Shown: positions 1 through 10,601, counted from the stretch's first letter. The stretch: DNA of 64,000 bases from Autumnicola edwardsiae (GCF_031846505.1 NZ_JAVRHP010000004.1:1-64000), one strand, 5' to 3'. The notes: generated from the letters alone by a model not told the origin. Program-made: numbers and translations.

Positions 1-980
1 ATCGCGCAAAAACAAATCCGAAGCGAATTGTTTATGCTGAAGCGGACCACCTTGACGTGCTAAAAGCTGCTCAAATTGTAAATGATGAAGGGATTGCAAT
101 TCCTATTCTTCTTGGGCGCAAAGAAGTAATCCAGGAACTTATGGCTGAAATTGATTTTGATGCCGATGTGGAAATTATTGATCCAAAAGCAGACGAAGAG
201 GAAGAAAAACGTAATGCCTATGCCCATGTTTACTGGAAAACCAGGAATAGGAACGGCGTAACACTATATGACGCTCAGAAGCTAATGAGGGAGCGAAATT
301 ATTTTGCCGCAATGATGGTTAATGAAGGTGACGCAGACGCCCTACTTTCCGGATATTCCAGAGCTTATCCTGCAGTGGTAAAACCTATGTTGGAGCTTAT
401 AGGACTGGCAAAAGGCGTGACCAGGGTGGCAGCAACAAATCTTATGAATACAGCGCGGGGTCCTCTTTTTATTAGTGATACCTCTATAAACATAGACCCT
501 ACAGCAAAAGACCTTGCCAAAATTGCGCAAATGACGGCAAAAACTGTTCAGATTTTTGGAATGGAACCCGTTATAGCTATGATTTCTTATGCCAATTTTG
601 GTTCGTCCAACGATCCGCGGGCGAAGAAAGTAAAAGAAGCCGTTTCCTACCTTCATCGTTTTCATTCAGACTTAAACGTGGATGGGGAGTTGCAGAGTGA
701 TTTTGCGCTTAATAAAGAAATGCTACAGAGCAAGTTTCCATTTTCTAAACTGGCGGGTAAAAAGGTGAATACCTTAATTTATCCCAATCTGGATTCGGCT
801 AACAGTGCTTATAAACTTATAAAAGAACTTAATAATGTAGATTCTATAGGTCCTATTATGATGGGGATGAAAAAACCGGTTCATATCCTGCAGCTGGGCG
901 CCAGTGTAGAAGAGATGGTGAACATGTCTGCCGTTGCGGTGGTAGATGCACAGGAGAAATCCAGAAAGCCGAAAAAGTAG
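1..980 (+). CDS. maeB: NADP-dependent malic enzyme, C-terminal part (partial)
   Basis: The reading frame is open from base 3, so the gene begins before the window; 325 C-terminal residues are visible. They match the phosphotransacetylase-like domain fused to the C-terminus of MaeB-type malic enzymes: PKRIVYAEADHLDVLKAA at the start, then a region with LLSGYSRAYP and GMEPVIAMISYANFGSS. MaeB converts malate to pyruvate and CO2 with reduction of NADP; in this enzyme class the phosphotransacetylase domain is thought to be regulatory rather than catalytic. A GTG at 57 is only an internal valine codon, not a start. A free phosphotransacetylase cannot be excluded without the upstream sequence, but the sequence style is that of MaeB. 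The gene reads toward ruvA. Confidence 0.88.
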   Translation, partial: RAKTNPKRIVYAEADHLDVLKAAQIVNDEGIAIPILLGRKEVIQELMAEIDFDADVEIIDPKADEEEEKRNAYAHVYWKTRNRNGVTLYDAQKLMRERNYFAAMMVNEGDADALLSGYSRAYPAVVKPMLELIGLAKGVTRVAATNLMNTARGPLFISDTSINIDPTAKDLAKIAQMTAKTVQIFGMEPVIAMISYANFGSSNDPRAKKVKEAVSYLHRFHSDLNVDGELQSDFALNKEMLQSKFPFSKLAGKKVNTLIYPNLDSANSAYKLIKELNNVDSIGPIMMGMKKPVHILQLGASVEEMVNMSAVAVVDAQEKSRKPKK

Positions 981-1058
981 TTTTCGCCATAGTTTTGAGC
1001 AGATTTTAGCCTTAGCTTAATTTTACTACATTTGAGCCCTACATTTTTCTGTTAATTT

Positions 1059-1640
1059 ATGATTCATCATTTAAAGGGGCAGCTCATTGAGAAGAACCCG
1101 ACTTTTGTTGTTATTGAATGTGGAGGCGTTGGATATTTTGTTCATATTTCCCTCCACACCTTTTCACTCATTTCTGCTTCTGAAGCCATTAGTCTCTATA
1201 CCCATTTACAGGTAAAAGAAGATTCACATACCCTTTTCGGGTTTAAGGAGAAGTCTGAAAGGGAAATTTTCAGACTTCTTATATCAGTTTCAGGAGTTGG
1301 AGCAAGCACCGCACGTACTATGCTTTCTTCCCTGGAGCCTAATCAGATAAAAGAAGCAATCGCATCTGGGGACGCGGCAACTATTCAAAGTATAAAAGGA
1401 ATAGGATCCAAAACTGCACAAAGGGTAATTTTAGACCTTAAAGATAAGATCCTGAAAGTTTCTGGTACCGACGAAGTTTTTGTCTCTTCAAACAATACTA
1501 TTAAGGAGGAAGCGTTATCTGCTTTAGAAACTCTTGGCTTTGCCAGGAAGCAAGCAGAAAAAGTTATTGATAAGATCCTAAAAGAGACTCCAGACCCAAG
1601 CGTGGAGTCCCTGATAAAACAGGCGCTTAAAAACCTATAA
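1059..1640 (+). CDS. ruvA: Holliday junction branch-migration protein RuvA
   Basis: 193 residues, the normal length for RuvA. The protein binds Holliday junctions and loads the RuvB helicase during recombination repair. An N-terminal OB-fold (MIHHLKGQL, about residues 1-65) is followed by a helix-hairpin-helix region with GVGASTARTMLS and GIGSKTAQRVILDLKDK (about 75-135) and the C-terminal RuvB-binding domain III, where GFARKQAEKVI is visible. A TACATTTG element at 1027-1034 matches the Bacteroidota -7 box, but I see no -33 TTG at normal spacing. sprA follows after 5 bases, the usual flavobacterial order. Confidence 0.97.
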   Translation: MIHHLKGQLIEKNPTFVVIECGGVGYFVHISLHTFSLISASEAISLYTHLQVKEDSHTLFGFKEKSEREIFRLLISVSGVGASTARTMLSSLEPNQIKEAIASGDAATIQSIKGIGSKTAQRVILDLKDKILKVSGTDEVFVSSNNTIKEEALSALETLGFARKQAEKVIDKILKETPDPSVESLIKQALKNL

Positions 1641-1645
1641 TTACT

Positions 1646-4600
1646 TTGAGGAACAATTACTTGCAATTGTCAACATCTGGACGGTTTACCTTCGTGTTGC
1701 TACTAGTAATTTCATTTAAACTCTCGGCTCAGGAAGAAGAAACACCACAGGACACTACCGGTACCGGATATGTTCTGGGGGAAATTTCTTTACCGGACCC
1801 GGAAAGTATCGTCACAAAGTACGAATATGATCCTGTTTTAGACCGATATATTTATCGCCAAAGCCTTGGTGAAATTAATTTTTCCCTTCCCCTAATTTTA
1901 ACTCCTGAAGAATACGAAGAACGTGTATTACAGGAGGAAATGCGCAATTATTTTAAACTGAAGAACGACGCGCTCTCAGGAAATAAGGAAGGAGCAGAAG
2001 AAATTCAGCGGGATTTGCTTCCCGATTTTTATGTAAACAATAACTTCTTTGAAAGTGTCTTTGGCGGAACTGAAATTGATATTGTTCCGCAGGGTACAGT
2101 AGAGATGGATCTTGGTTTGCTTTACACCAAACAGGACAATCCGGCATTTTCACCCAGGAACAGGAGTAATTTAACCTTTGATTTCGATCAGCGTATCAGT
2201 CTGAGCCTCATGGGGCAAGTAGGAAAAAGATTAGGCGTGATTGCAAATTATGATACAGAATCTACTTTTGATTTTCAGAACCAGCTAAAGCTGGAATATA
2301 CGCCTACAGAGGACGATATTGTGAGAAAAATAGAGGTGGGTAATGTAAATATGCCATTAAATTCGGCGCTTATTCAGGGTGCGCAGAGCCTCTTCGGGTT
2401 TAAAACCGAACTTCAGTTTGGGAAAACAAGGGTTACCGGAGTTTTTTCAGAACAAAAATCAGAACGACGTACAGTAAATGTTGAAGGAGGTGCCACGGTA
2501 GAGGATTTTGAACGCTTCGGTCTGGATTATGACCAGGATCGGCACTTTTTTCTTGCACATTACTTCCGGGACCATTATAATGAAGCTTTAGAAGATTATC
2601 CTTTTATAAATTCAAACATCCAGGTAAAAAGGATCCAGGTTTGGATCACCAACAGGACCAATAATATCCAAAATTTGCAGGACACCAGGAACATTGTAGG
2701 AATCCAGGACCTTGGGGAAACGAGTGTTCCGGGTAATATTGGCCTTCCCAATGTTCCGCCAGGATTTTTCAATCAGCCGCCGGGAGCTTTTCCAGACAAC
2801 GCGAACAACGATTTTAACCCCTTCGGAATAAATGCGCCGGCACAATCTGTTTTAACTCCCGCCATAAGGGACGTTTCTACGGTAGAAAGAGGTTTTGGCG
2901 GCGTGCAGGTTTCTGAAGGGACAGATTATGTGAAACTGGAGAATGCAAGGCAGTTAAATCCTTCGGAATATACTTTGAACACCCAGCTGGGGTACATTTC
3001 CCTTAATCAACGGTTGAGCAATGATGAAGTTTTGGCGGTGGCTTTTCAGTTTACAGTAAATGGTGAAGTTTATCAGGTAGGAGAATTTGCCAATGACGGC
3101 GTGAACGCTACTGGTGGTATTAGTGTTAACGACGATCCCGATGCCAATCCCCGCTCAAACAGAAATCTTGTTGTAAAAATGCTGAAAAGCACTATTACAA
3201 ATGTTAATGAGCCCGTGTGGGATCTTATGATGAAAAACATCTATAGTCTTGGCGCTTACCAGCTGGAGCGAGAGGATTTTCGTATGAATCTCCTTTATAC
3301 AGATCCACAACCTTTAAACTACATAAAACCTGCTGAAAATGCCTCTGTTGCTTTGCCGGAAGATGTAGAGGAAACGCCTTTGCTGAGAGTATTTAATCTC
3401 GATAAGCTTAATAACAATAATGATCCCATAAACGGAGGGGACGGTTTTTTTGATTATGTACCGGGGATTACTATAGATCCGGTAAACGGAAACATTATTT
3501 TTACTACAGTAGAACCTTTTGGAGAATATCTTTTTGAAAAACTGGATCTGACCCCTAACAACGGAGAAGAAATTTACAGTCAGCCCACGACCTGGAACGA
3601 AAATCAGCAGAAATACGTTTTCAGGTCGCTGTACCGAACCACTAAAACCCAGGCAGAGCAGGAAGATGCCGATAAAAATAAATTTCTGTTAAGCGGAAGA
3701 TATAAATCTGCAGAGGTGGAGGGGATCCCAATTGGTTATAACCTGCCCCAGGGCTCGGTAACTGTAACTGCAGGTGGCCGTCTTCTTCAGGAGGGAGTAG
3801 ATTATGTGGTGAATTATGAACTGGGAAGAGTGCAAATTCTCGATGAGGCTTTGCTTGCTTCAGATATCCCTATACAGGTTAATACAGAAAACAATGCGTT
3901 ATTTGGCCAGCAAACAAAGCGCTTTACAGGAATTAATGTGGAACATCTTTTTAATGAGAATTTCCTGATTGGTGGTACTTTTTTAAATTTAAAGGAGCGA
4001 CCACTTACCCAAAAAGCCAACTACGGTTACGAACCTATAAATAATACAATTTTCGGCCTTAACCTGAATTATTCTACTGAAGTTCCTTTCCTGACAAGAC
4101 TGGTCAATAAATTGCCAAATATCGACACTAATGTAAAGTCCAATCTGTCCATACGCGGGGAATTTGCCTATCTTCTTCCCGGAGCACCTGATGCTAATGA
4201 TTTTGATGGCAGGGTGACGAGTTATGTAGACGATTTTGAGGCTGCGCAAACGTCTATAGATATAAATAATCCGCTTGCCTGGGAGCTTTCAAGTGTGCCG
4301 CTTGGTTTTGGGGGCGAGTTGGCCAACGGGAACCTCGCCTATGGTTACAGGAGGGGAAGAATGTCCTGGTATACTATAGATCCTATTTTTTACAGTAGCG
4401 GGCGGCCAGATGGTATAACAGATGCAGACCTTTCCAATTTCAGGACGCGCCGTGTGGCGCTTAGTGAAATTTTTCCGAATACCGATGTGGTGCAGGGACA
4501 GCCGCAGGTGCTCTATACCATGGATGTTTCCTATTTACCCGGGGAGCGGGGGCCTTATAATTATAATCCGGCTGCTGCGGGCAATAATACTTTGCCAACT

Positions 4601-7600
4601 CCCGGAAATAGCTTTGGTGGAATAATGCGCGGCATAAATACTACCAATTTTGAGCAGTCCAATGTCGAATTTATCGAGTTTTGGGTTATGGATCCTTATA
4701 TATATTCTGCAAATACCGGAGCCTCTGGAGGGGAGATTGTTTTTAATCTGGGAAATATTTCAGAAGATGTATTAAAAGATGGCCGGAAGCAATATGAAAA
4801 CGGACTACCGCGTGAAGGAGGGGACATGAATGCGGTAACTACAGAATTTGGTCTTGTTCCGGCAGATCAATCCCTGGTGTATGCCTTTGATTCTGAAGGG
4901 GAGGCCCGCATTAATCAGGATGCCGGTTACGACGGACTTCTGGATGCGGAAGAGGCAGTGATGTTCCCTCAATTTGCCGAGATGCCTGATCCTTCACAGG
5001 ATAATTTTCAATACTTTTTAAATACAACAGGTGATATCCTTAACAGGTACAGCAATTATAATGGCTCCCAGGGAAATTCTCCTACAGATGTGGGTGACAC
5101 CAACCGGGGCAATACCACACTACCAACTACAGAGGATATTAACCGGGATAATACGATGAATACTATTAATAGTTATTTTGAGTATGAAGTTCCGTTTTTT
5201 CCCGGAATGAACATCGATAATAACCAATATATAACAGACGTAAGAGAATTGACCACCACCCTTAGAAACGGCCAGGAACTGCCGGTAAGATGGATACAAT
5301 TTAAAGTACCTATTTATGAACCTACCAATGCCCGCGGCGGGATTGGCGATTTCCGGTCCATCCGTTTTATGAGAATGTTCCTTACCGGTTTTGAAGAGCA
5401 GGTTCACCTGCGTTTTGGAACGATGGACCTCGTGCGGGGAGATTACAGGAGGTATACGCAAAGTTTAAATACTGAAAGTCCGTTGCCGGCAAATTCGGGG
5501 ACATTATTTGAAGTGGCAGCGGTGAATATTGAAGAAAATGAAAACAGGCAGCCGGTGCCGTATGTTTTACCTCCGGGTGTTAATCGGGAAGAATTGTACG
5601 AGAGCAATACCAATATCAGGCAAAACGAGCAATCACTTTCTATGAGGGTATGCGAACTTGAACCTCAGGATGCGAGGGCAGTTTATAAAAATTTTCAGAT
5701 CGATATGCGGCAGTACGAAAATCTGGAAATGTTTTTACATGCCGAATCGATGGTAAACAGAACACCTTTAAAAGATGATCAGCTTGTAGCCTTTATAAGA
5801 ATGGGAACAGATTTTAAAGAGAACTATTACCAGATAGAAATTCCTTTATCCCCCACCGCATTTGGTGCTGCCACGGCGCAGGAGATATGGCCGGAGGCAA
5901 ATAGGCTCAACCTCTCCCTGGATTTGCTTCAGAAGGTGAAAACTGCCGTTTTAGGGGATCCATCTTTAAATTCTTCCGAAGTAAATTTCTTTACAGAAGA
6001 TCTTCAGTTAACAGATGAACAGGCGGGTTATGAAACGGGAAGGCTGAGAATAGGAGTAAAAGGAAATCCGAGCTTTGGAAATATCAGAATTCTCATGCTG
6101 GGGGTTAAGAATGGAACAAGAAGGGATGGAGTACAGGATCTTTGCGGGGAAGTTTGGTTTAATGAGTTGCGCCTTTCAGGTCTTAAAAATGAAGGTGGCT
6201 GGGCAGGAATTGTGAATATGGATACCAATCTTGCAGACTTTGCCACCTTATCTGCCACCGGAAGAAGAAGTACTGTTGGATTTGGTTCTATTGAGCAGGG
6301 GCCAAACCAACGCAGTCGTGAAGATCTGCAACAATACGATGTGGTGAGCAACGTGAATGTGGGACAATTACTGCCGGCACAGTGGGGAGTTAGGATTCCT
6401 TTTAATTATAGCCGGGGAGAAGAACTTATTACACCAAAATACGATCAGGAATTCCTGGATCTTGAGCTGGATACGAGATTGGAGGCCATCGCAGATCCCG
6501 AGGAAAGGGAGCGGGTAAAAGAGCAGTCGCAATCCTATACCAGGAGGCAAAGCGTAAATGTGATTGGTTTGAGGAAGGAAAGGATCGGGAAAGCCAAACC
6601 GATGCCTTATGATATTGAAAATTTCGCTTTCTCTACCTCTTATAATGAAATAAATCATAGAGATTTTGAAATTGAAGAGGCTTTAGATCAAAATGTACGT
6701 GTGGGATCTACTTATGAATTTAACTTTGCCCCCAAAGTAATAGAACCTTTTAAAAATATTTCGGTTTTGGATAGCAGTGATTATTTTACTGCTGCCAGGG
6801 ATTTTAATTTAAATCTTTTGCCAACAAATATTAATGCCAGTGCCAACATCTTCAGGCAATACAATGAGCAAAAATTCCGTTCGCTGGATCTTTCCGAAAA
6901 TGACATCGGAATTCCAACTTTGTACCAGCGCAACTATTTGTTCGACTGGCAGTATGGAATCAACTATAACCTTACCAAATCCCTGAGCTTTAATTTTAAT
7001 GCTTCCAATAATCGCATCGTAAGAAACTATATAGATGAAGATGGTTTTGCAGATAACTCTATTGGCCTTTGGGACAATTTTTTTAATATTGGTGAGCCAA
7101 ACCTGCATTATCAAAGTTTACAGGTGAATTACGATCTGCCTTTGGACAAAATTCCTGTTCTGAAGTTTGTAAAGGCTACCTATTCCTATACGGGAGATTT
7201 CCAGTGGCAACGCGGCTCCAAAATATATGAGGACCTGGAGGGGATTCCCGATATTGGGAACAGTATTCAAAACTCTAATTCGCACCAGATTAATGCTAAC
7301 CTTAATATGCAAAATCTTTATGATTATGTAGGGTTGGTAGAAAGGAAGAAGACCTCTCAGCGACGGAGTATCAGGGAGAGGAGTGCAGGTGTGCCAACAC
7401 CCGACGCTGCAAATAATTCCTCACTGGCAAAACCTGATTCTCCGGCGCAGGGAAATGCTTCAGGGGATAAGGTATATAATACTTTAATTACCATTGCAAC
7501 CGCTATTAAGACCATTCAGGTTAATTATAGAGAGAACAGGGGGATTTTCTTACCGGGATATACAGAGAGTATTGGTTTTATGGGGACTATTAAACCAACA

Positions 7601-8818
7601 ACGGGATTTACTTTTGGCCTTCAGGATGATGTAAGAGCTATGGCTGCCAGAAATGGCTGGTTAACGCTGTTTCAGGATTTTAATCAGCAGTATTCCGCAG
7701 TAGAAAATAAGCAACTGGATATCCAGTCTTCCGTGCGATTGTTGCCGGACTTAACCATCGATGTAAGTGCCCGAAGAACTTATGCAGAGACGTATACCGA
7801 GAATTATAAAGTTGACCCGGATACCAGGCAGTACCAGTCCCTGACACCTTATACCTACGGAAACTTCAGCATATCCACTTTATTAATAAAAACAGCATTT
7901 AACCAGAGCAACGAGCAGTCTTCAGAAACTTTTAAAACGTTTAGGCAAAACAGGCTCGAGGTAGCGCGAAGGTTGGCAGTTGAGCAGGGGTTGGATCCAA
8001 ATGAAACCGATGAAGAAGGTTTTCCTGTAGGCTTGGGCAAGACAAACCAGGCGGTGCTGTTACCCGCATTTATTGCGGCTTATTCGGGAAGTGATGTAGG
8101 GGACATGAAGCTTGGCGCATTTAGAAACGTACCCCTGCCTAATTGGGATGTGAAATACACCGGATTGATGAGAATAAACTGGTTTAAAGATAAATTCAGG
8201 CGATTTTCCATGAGCCATGGCTATAAGAGCGATTATACCATTAATCAATTTCAGACCAACCTTGATTATGATCCTGCAAACAGGCAAGAGACAAATCAGG
8301 CAGGGGATTTTAAAAATCCTGTTTTATTCTCAAATATTGTCCTGTCAGAACTATTCACTCCGTTATTGCGTGTAGATTTTGAAACAAAGAATGCTATTCA
8401 GGTTTTGGCCGAGATTAGAAAAGACAGGGCCCTTTCTTTAAGTTTTGATAATAACCTGTTGACCGAATTTAAAGGAAATGAATATACTTTAGGTCTGGGA
8501 TACCGCCTTAGGGATTTAAAAATCGCAACTAAAATTGCGGGGAGGAACCGTATCTTGAGCAGTGACCTTAACTTTAAAGGTGATTTGTCCCTAAGGCAGA
8601 ATAAAACTATTATTAGATATCTAGATCTGGAAGATAGCCAGGTAGTGGCGGGACAGGATATTTGGGCTATAGGCTTTACGGCAGATTATGCCCTTAGCAG
8701 GAACCTTACCGCACTTTTTTATTACGAGCATAATTTCTCTGAATATGCGGTTTCTACAGCATTTCCTCAAACAACAATACGCTCCGGTATAACTTTAAGA
8801 TATAATTTCGGAAATTAA
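1646..8818 (+). CDS. sprA: Cell-surface protein SprA, type IX secretion translocon
   Basis: 2390 residues, the size expected of SprA. In Flavobacterium johnsoniae SprA is the outer-membrane channel of the type IX secretion system, a very large single-chain beta-barrel needed for secretion and gliding motility. The start is TTG, followed by a signal peptide (hydrophobic FTFVLLLVISF, cleavage near LSAQ, about residue 28). The remainder is rich in Asn, Gln and aromatic residues with alternating strands and ends in a barrel-like strand (SGITLRYNFGN). Only 5 bases separate it from ruvA, so the two are probably cotranscribed. The PorP/SprF-type gene at 30815 is another relative of the T9SS machinery in the window. 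Confidence 0.97.
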   Translation: MRNNYLQLSTSGRFTFVLLLVISFKLSAQEEETPQDTTGTGYVLGEISLPDPESIVTKYEYDPVLDRYIYRQSLGEINFSLPLILTPEEYEERVLQEEMRNYFKLKNDALSGNKEGAEEIQRDLLPDFYVNNNFFESVFGGTEIDIVPQGTVEMDLGLLYTKQDNPAFSPRNRSNLTFDFDQRISLSLMGQVGKRLGVIANYDTESTFDFQNQLKLEYTPTEDDIVRKIEVGNVNMPLNSALIQGAQSLFGFKTELQFGKTRVTGVFSEQKSERRTVNVEGGATVEDFERFGLDYDQDRHFFLAHYFRDHYNEALEDYPFINSNIQVKRIQVWITNRTNNIQNLQDTRNIVGIQDLGETSVPGNIGLPNVPPGFFNQPPGAFPDNANNDFNPFGINAPAQSVLTPAIRDVSTVERGFGGVQVSEGTDYVKLENARQLNPSEYTLNTQLGYISLNQRLSNDEVLAVAFQFTVNGEVYQVGEFANDGVNATGGISVNDDPDANPRSNRNLVVKMLKSTITNVNEPVWDLMMKNIYSLGAYQLEREDFRMNLLYTDPQPLNYIKPAENASVALPEDVEETPLLRVFNLDKLNNNNDPINGGDGFFDYVPGITIDPVNGNIIFTTVEPFGEYLFEKLDLTPNNGEEIYSQPTTWNENQQKYVFRSLYRTTKTQAEQEDADKNKFLLSGRYKSAEVEGIPIGYNLPQGSVTVTAGGRLLQEGVDYVVNYELGRVQILDEALLASDIPIQVNTENNALFGQQTKRFTGINVEHLFNENFLIGGTFLNLKERPLTQKANYGYEPINNTIFGLNLNYSTEVPFLTRLVNKLPNIDTNVKSNLSIRGEFAYLLPGAPDANDFDGRVTSYVDDFEAAQTSIDINNPLAWELSSVPLGFGGELANGNLAYGYRRGRMSWYTIDPIFYSSGRPDGITDADLSNFRTRRVALSEIFPNTDVVQGQPQVLYTMDVSYLPGERGPYNYNPAAAGNNTLPTPGNSFGGIMRGINTTNFEQSNVEFIEFWVMDPYIYSANTGASGGEIVFNLGNISEDVLKDGRKQYENGLPREGGDMNAVTTEFGLVPADQSLVYAFDSEGEARINQDAGYDGLLDAEEAVMFPQFAEMPDPSQDNFQYFLNTTGDILNRYSNYNGSQGNSPTDVGDTNRGNTTLPTTEDINRDNTMNTINSYFEYEVPFFPGMNIDNNQYITDVRELTTTLRNGQELPVRWIQFKVPIYEPTNARGGIGDFRSIRFMRMFLTGFEEQVHLRFGTMDLVRGDYRRYTQSLNTESPLPANSGTLFEVAAVNIEENENRQPVPYVLPPGVNREELYESNTNIRQNEQSLSMRVCELEPQDARAVYKNFQIDMRQYENLEMFLHAESMVNRTPLKDDQLVAFIRMGTDFKENYYQIEIPLSPTAFGAATAQEIWPEANRLNLSLDLLQKVKTAVLGDPSLNSSEVNFFTEDLQLTDEQAGYETGRLRIGVKGNPSFGNIRILMLGVKNGTRRDGVQDLCGEVWFNELRLSGLKNEGGWAGIVNMDTNLADFATLSATGRRSTVGFGSIEQGPNQRSREDLQQYDVVSNVNVGQLLPAQWGVRIPFNYSRGEELITPKYDQEFLDLELDTRLEAIADPEERERVKEQSQSYTRRQSVNVIGLRKERIGKAKPMPYDIENFAFSTSYNEINHRDFEIEEALDQNVRVGSTYEFNFAPKVIEPFKNISVLDSSDYFTAARDFNLNLLPTNINASANIFRQYNEQKFRSLDLSENDIGIPTLYQRNYLFDWQYGINYNLTKSLSFNFNASNNRIVRNYIDEDGFADNSIGLWDNFFNIGEPNLHYQSLQVNYDLPLDKIPVLKFVKATYSYTGDFQWQRGSKIYEDLEGIPDIGNSIQNSNSHQINANLNMQNLYDYVGLVERKKTSQRRSIRERSAGVPTPDAANNSSLAKPDSPAQGNASGDKVYNTLITIATAIKTIQVNYRENRGIFLPGYTESIGFMGTIKPTTGFTFGLQDDVRAMAARNGWLTLFQDFNQQYSAVENKQLDIQSSVRLLPDLTIDVSARRTYAETYTENYKVDPDTRQYQSLTPYTYGNFSISTLLIKTAFNQSNEQSSETFKTFRQNRLEVARRLAVEQGLDPNETDEEGFPVGLGKTNQAVLLPAFIAAYSGSDVGDMKLGAFRNVPLPNWDVKYTGLMRINWFKDKFRRFSMSHGYKSDYTINQFQTNLDYDPANRQETNQAGDFKNPVLFSNIVLSELFTPLLRVDFETKNAIQVLAEIRKDRALSLSFDNNLLTEFKGNEYTLGLGYRLRDLKIATKIAGRNRILSSDLNFKGDLSLRQNKTIIRYLDLEDSQVVAGQDIWAIGFTADYALSRNLTALFYYEHNFSEYAVSTAFPQTTIRSGITLRYNFGN

Positions 8819-8830
8819 TTATTTGGTGGT

Positions 8831-8860
8831 TTGAACAATTGTTTTAAAAAAGTAACTTTG
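8831..8860 (+). promoter_or_regulatory. Promoter of gcvH, Bacteroidota type
   Basis: TTG at 8831-8833, 19 bases, then TAACTTTG at 8853-8860, which fits TTG-N17-23-TAnnTTTG. The gcvH ATG lies 20 bases downstream at 8881. Confidence 0.75.
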
Positions 8861-8880
8861 CCGCAGATAAAATTAGACTT

Positions 8881-9261
8881 ATGAATATTCCACAAGAATT
8901 AAAGTACACCAAAGATCACGAATGGGTGAAGATAGATGGCGATATTGCAACGGTGGGGATTACAGAATTTGCCCAGGGTGAGCTTGGGGATATTGTTTAT
9001 GTTGAGGTTGAAACGGTGGACGAAACCCTGGAGCGGGAAGAAGTTTTTGGGACCGTGGAGGCAGTGAAAACTGTTTCTGATTTGTTCGCTCCATTGTCTG
9101 GCGAGATCGTAGAATTTAACGAAAGCCTGGAAGATGAGCCAGAAAAGGTAAACAATGACCCTTTTGGTGAAGGATGGATGGTGAAAATAAAATTCACTAA
9201 ACCCTCTGAAGTGGAAGATTTGCTAACTGCTGAAGCTTATAAAGATATCATTGGTCACTAA
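8881..9261 (+). CDS. gcvH: Glycine cleavage system H protein
   Basis: 126 residues, the standard H-protein length. The H protein carries the aminomethyl group of glycine on a lipoyl arm between the P, T and L proteins. The lipoylation motif is visible as FGTVEAVKTVSDLFAPLSGEI, with Lys at the swinging-arm position and the flanking ES/EV context. The start ATG follows a perfect -7 box. The other glycine cleavage genes are not nearby. The 3' end overlaps the TTG start of the VanZ-like gene by 11 bases, suggesting translational coupling. Confidence 0.97.
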   Translation: MNIPQELKYTKDHEWVKIDGDIATVGITEFAQGELGDIVYVEVETVDETLEREEVFGTVEAVKTVSDLFAPLSGEIVEFNESLEDEPEKVNNDPFGEGWMVKIKFTKPSEVEDLLTAEAYKDIIGH

Positions 9262-9670
9262 AATCTCCGCACTGGCGGCCTTTCTCTATACTGCACTGTT
9301 AACTTACCTCTCCCTGGTACAGCTGGGGAAAATAAGTGTGGGGTCTTTTAGCCCTACAGATAAGATGATGCATGCCGGGGCCTACCTGGTACTGGTAGGC
9401 GTCTGGCAGGTGTTTTTTATCCTGAAATCCCGGCAAAACCGACAATACAAAAATAATTTATACAAAATTTCTGGTGTAAGTATTCTCTTTGGTATGCTAA
9501 TTGAAGTTTTACAGGGAACGCTCACCAGATACAGGGATCCCGATTGGTACGATATTCTAGCCAATTCTGCTGGTGTTTTGCTTGCTTTTTTATTTTTTTT
9601 AGTTTTTGAAAACTTTCTGAAGAGGTTAAAAAGTAAGATGATTTTAAAGATGGGCAGCAACAGTATTTAA
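9251..9670 (+). CDS. VanZ-like family membrane protein
   Basis: 139 residues with about four hydrophobic segments (ALAAFLYTALLTYLSLV; HAGAYLVLVGVWQVFFIL; ISGVSILFGMLIEVLQ; ILANSAGVLLAFLFFLVFENFL). The motifs DKMMHAGAYLVL and EVLQGTLTRYRDPDWYDILANSAGVLLAF are typical of the VanZ-like family, whose function is mostly unknown; the namesake is linked to teicoplanin resistance. The TTG start at 9251 lies inside the end of gcvH. The gcvH-VanZ pairing is common in flavobacteria, so this is a family call, not a functional one. Confidence 0.8.
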   Translation: MVTKISALAAFLYTALLTYLSLVQLGKISVGSFSPTDKMMHAGAYLVLVGVWQVFFILKSRQNRQYKNNLYKISGVSILFGMLIEVLQGTLTRYRDPDWYDILANSAGVLLAFLFFLVFENFLKRLKSKMILKMGSNSI

Positions 9671-9857
9671 AAATTACGGTGTGCAGCTGTAAAAATGGCT
9701 CTTCTGTCTTATACCTTTTTCTAAAATGGAAAGTGTAGAAGTGAAATTCTAATATGCTAATCCTTAAAAGAATATTATTAATATGGTATATTCTGGCAGA
9801 TTAGTTCAGTTTTTTAGAAAAAATATTTATTTTAGCAACTCTTATTAATTAATTACC

Positions 9858-10580
9858 ATGGAACCTAAGAAAAATCCGAAAGCAGATTTAAACAGAAGGA
9901 GTGTACTCTTTCTTCAATTAGGGCTAATATTAGTTCTTTTTATTACCTGGCAGGCCATAGAGTGGAAGACCTATGATAGGGAAGCCATAGATGTAGGTCA
10001 GGTCGATATGGACGCCTTAGATGATGAAGAAGTGCCGATTACTGAAATTCAGAATACACCACCACCGCCACCACCGCCACCACCGGCACCGGAAATTATA
10101 GAAGTTGTAGAGGATGAGGAAGAAGTAGAGGAAGACGAGATCCAGTCTACCGAAACCAATCTTGATGAAATTGTAGAAGTAGAGGAAGTTGTAGAAGCTC
10201 CTGTAGAAGAAGAGATTGACGATGTTCCTTTCGCGGTTATTGAAGATGTGCCAATTTTTCCAGGTTGTGAAAATCTTAGCAACAATGATCAGCGTAAGAA
10301 ATGTATGAGTGAGAAAATCAGTCAGCATGTTAACCGAAACTTTGATACGGAATTAGGGAGCGAACTTGGGCTTTCGGGTGTTAACCGTGTAATTGTTCAG
10401 TTTAAAATTGATAGGAACGGAAAAATTACTGAGGTACGTTCCCGTGCTCCTCACCCGCGATTGGAGCAGGAAGCAGCAAGGGTAATTCAGAAATTGCCAA
10501 GTATGCAGCCCGGTAAACAGCGGGGAAAAGCAGTTGGGGTAATGTATTCCTTGCCAATTGTGTTCCAGGTACAGGATTAA
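9858..10580 (+). CDS. TonB energy transducer
   Basis: 240 residues: a single N-terminal transmembrane segment (about 15-32), a polyproline stretch (68-76), a long acidic Glu/Val-rich spacer (80-125) and a C-terminal TonB domain (about 130-240). The C-terminal domain opens with VPIFPGCE, carries two Cys (137 and 149), and has the typical V.F.I...G.I.EV core and a YSLPIVF end. It would couple proton-motive force to TonB-dependent outer-membrane receptors. A rho-independent terminator follows at 10602-10631, so it is likely its own transcript. No ExbB or ExbD is nearby. Confidence 0.9.
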   Translation: MEPKKNPKADLNRRSVLFLQLGLILVLFITWQAIEWKTYDREAIDVGQVDMDALDDEEVPITEIQNTPPPPPPPPPAPEIIEVVEDEEEVEEDEIQSTETNLDEIVEVEEVVEAPVEEEIDDVPFAVIEDVPIFPGCENLSNNDQRKKCMSEKISQHVNRNFDTELGSELGLSGVNRVIVQFKIDRNGKITEVRSRAPHPRLEQEAARVIQKLPSMQPGKQRGKAVGVMYSLPIVFQVQD

Positions 10581-10601
10581 ATTCCATTTTATAATTATAT
10601 T

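Noticed and set aside
10068..10095. CCACCACCG repeats as a minisatellite
   Set aside because: They simply encode the TonB polyproline segment.
10049..10285. Ser/Thr/Gly-rich frame antisense to tonB
   Set aside because: It is the reverse complement of the acidic and polyproline repeats of TonB, hence compositional artefact.
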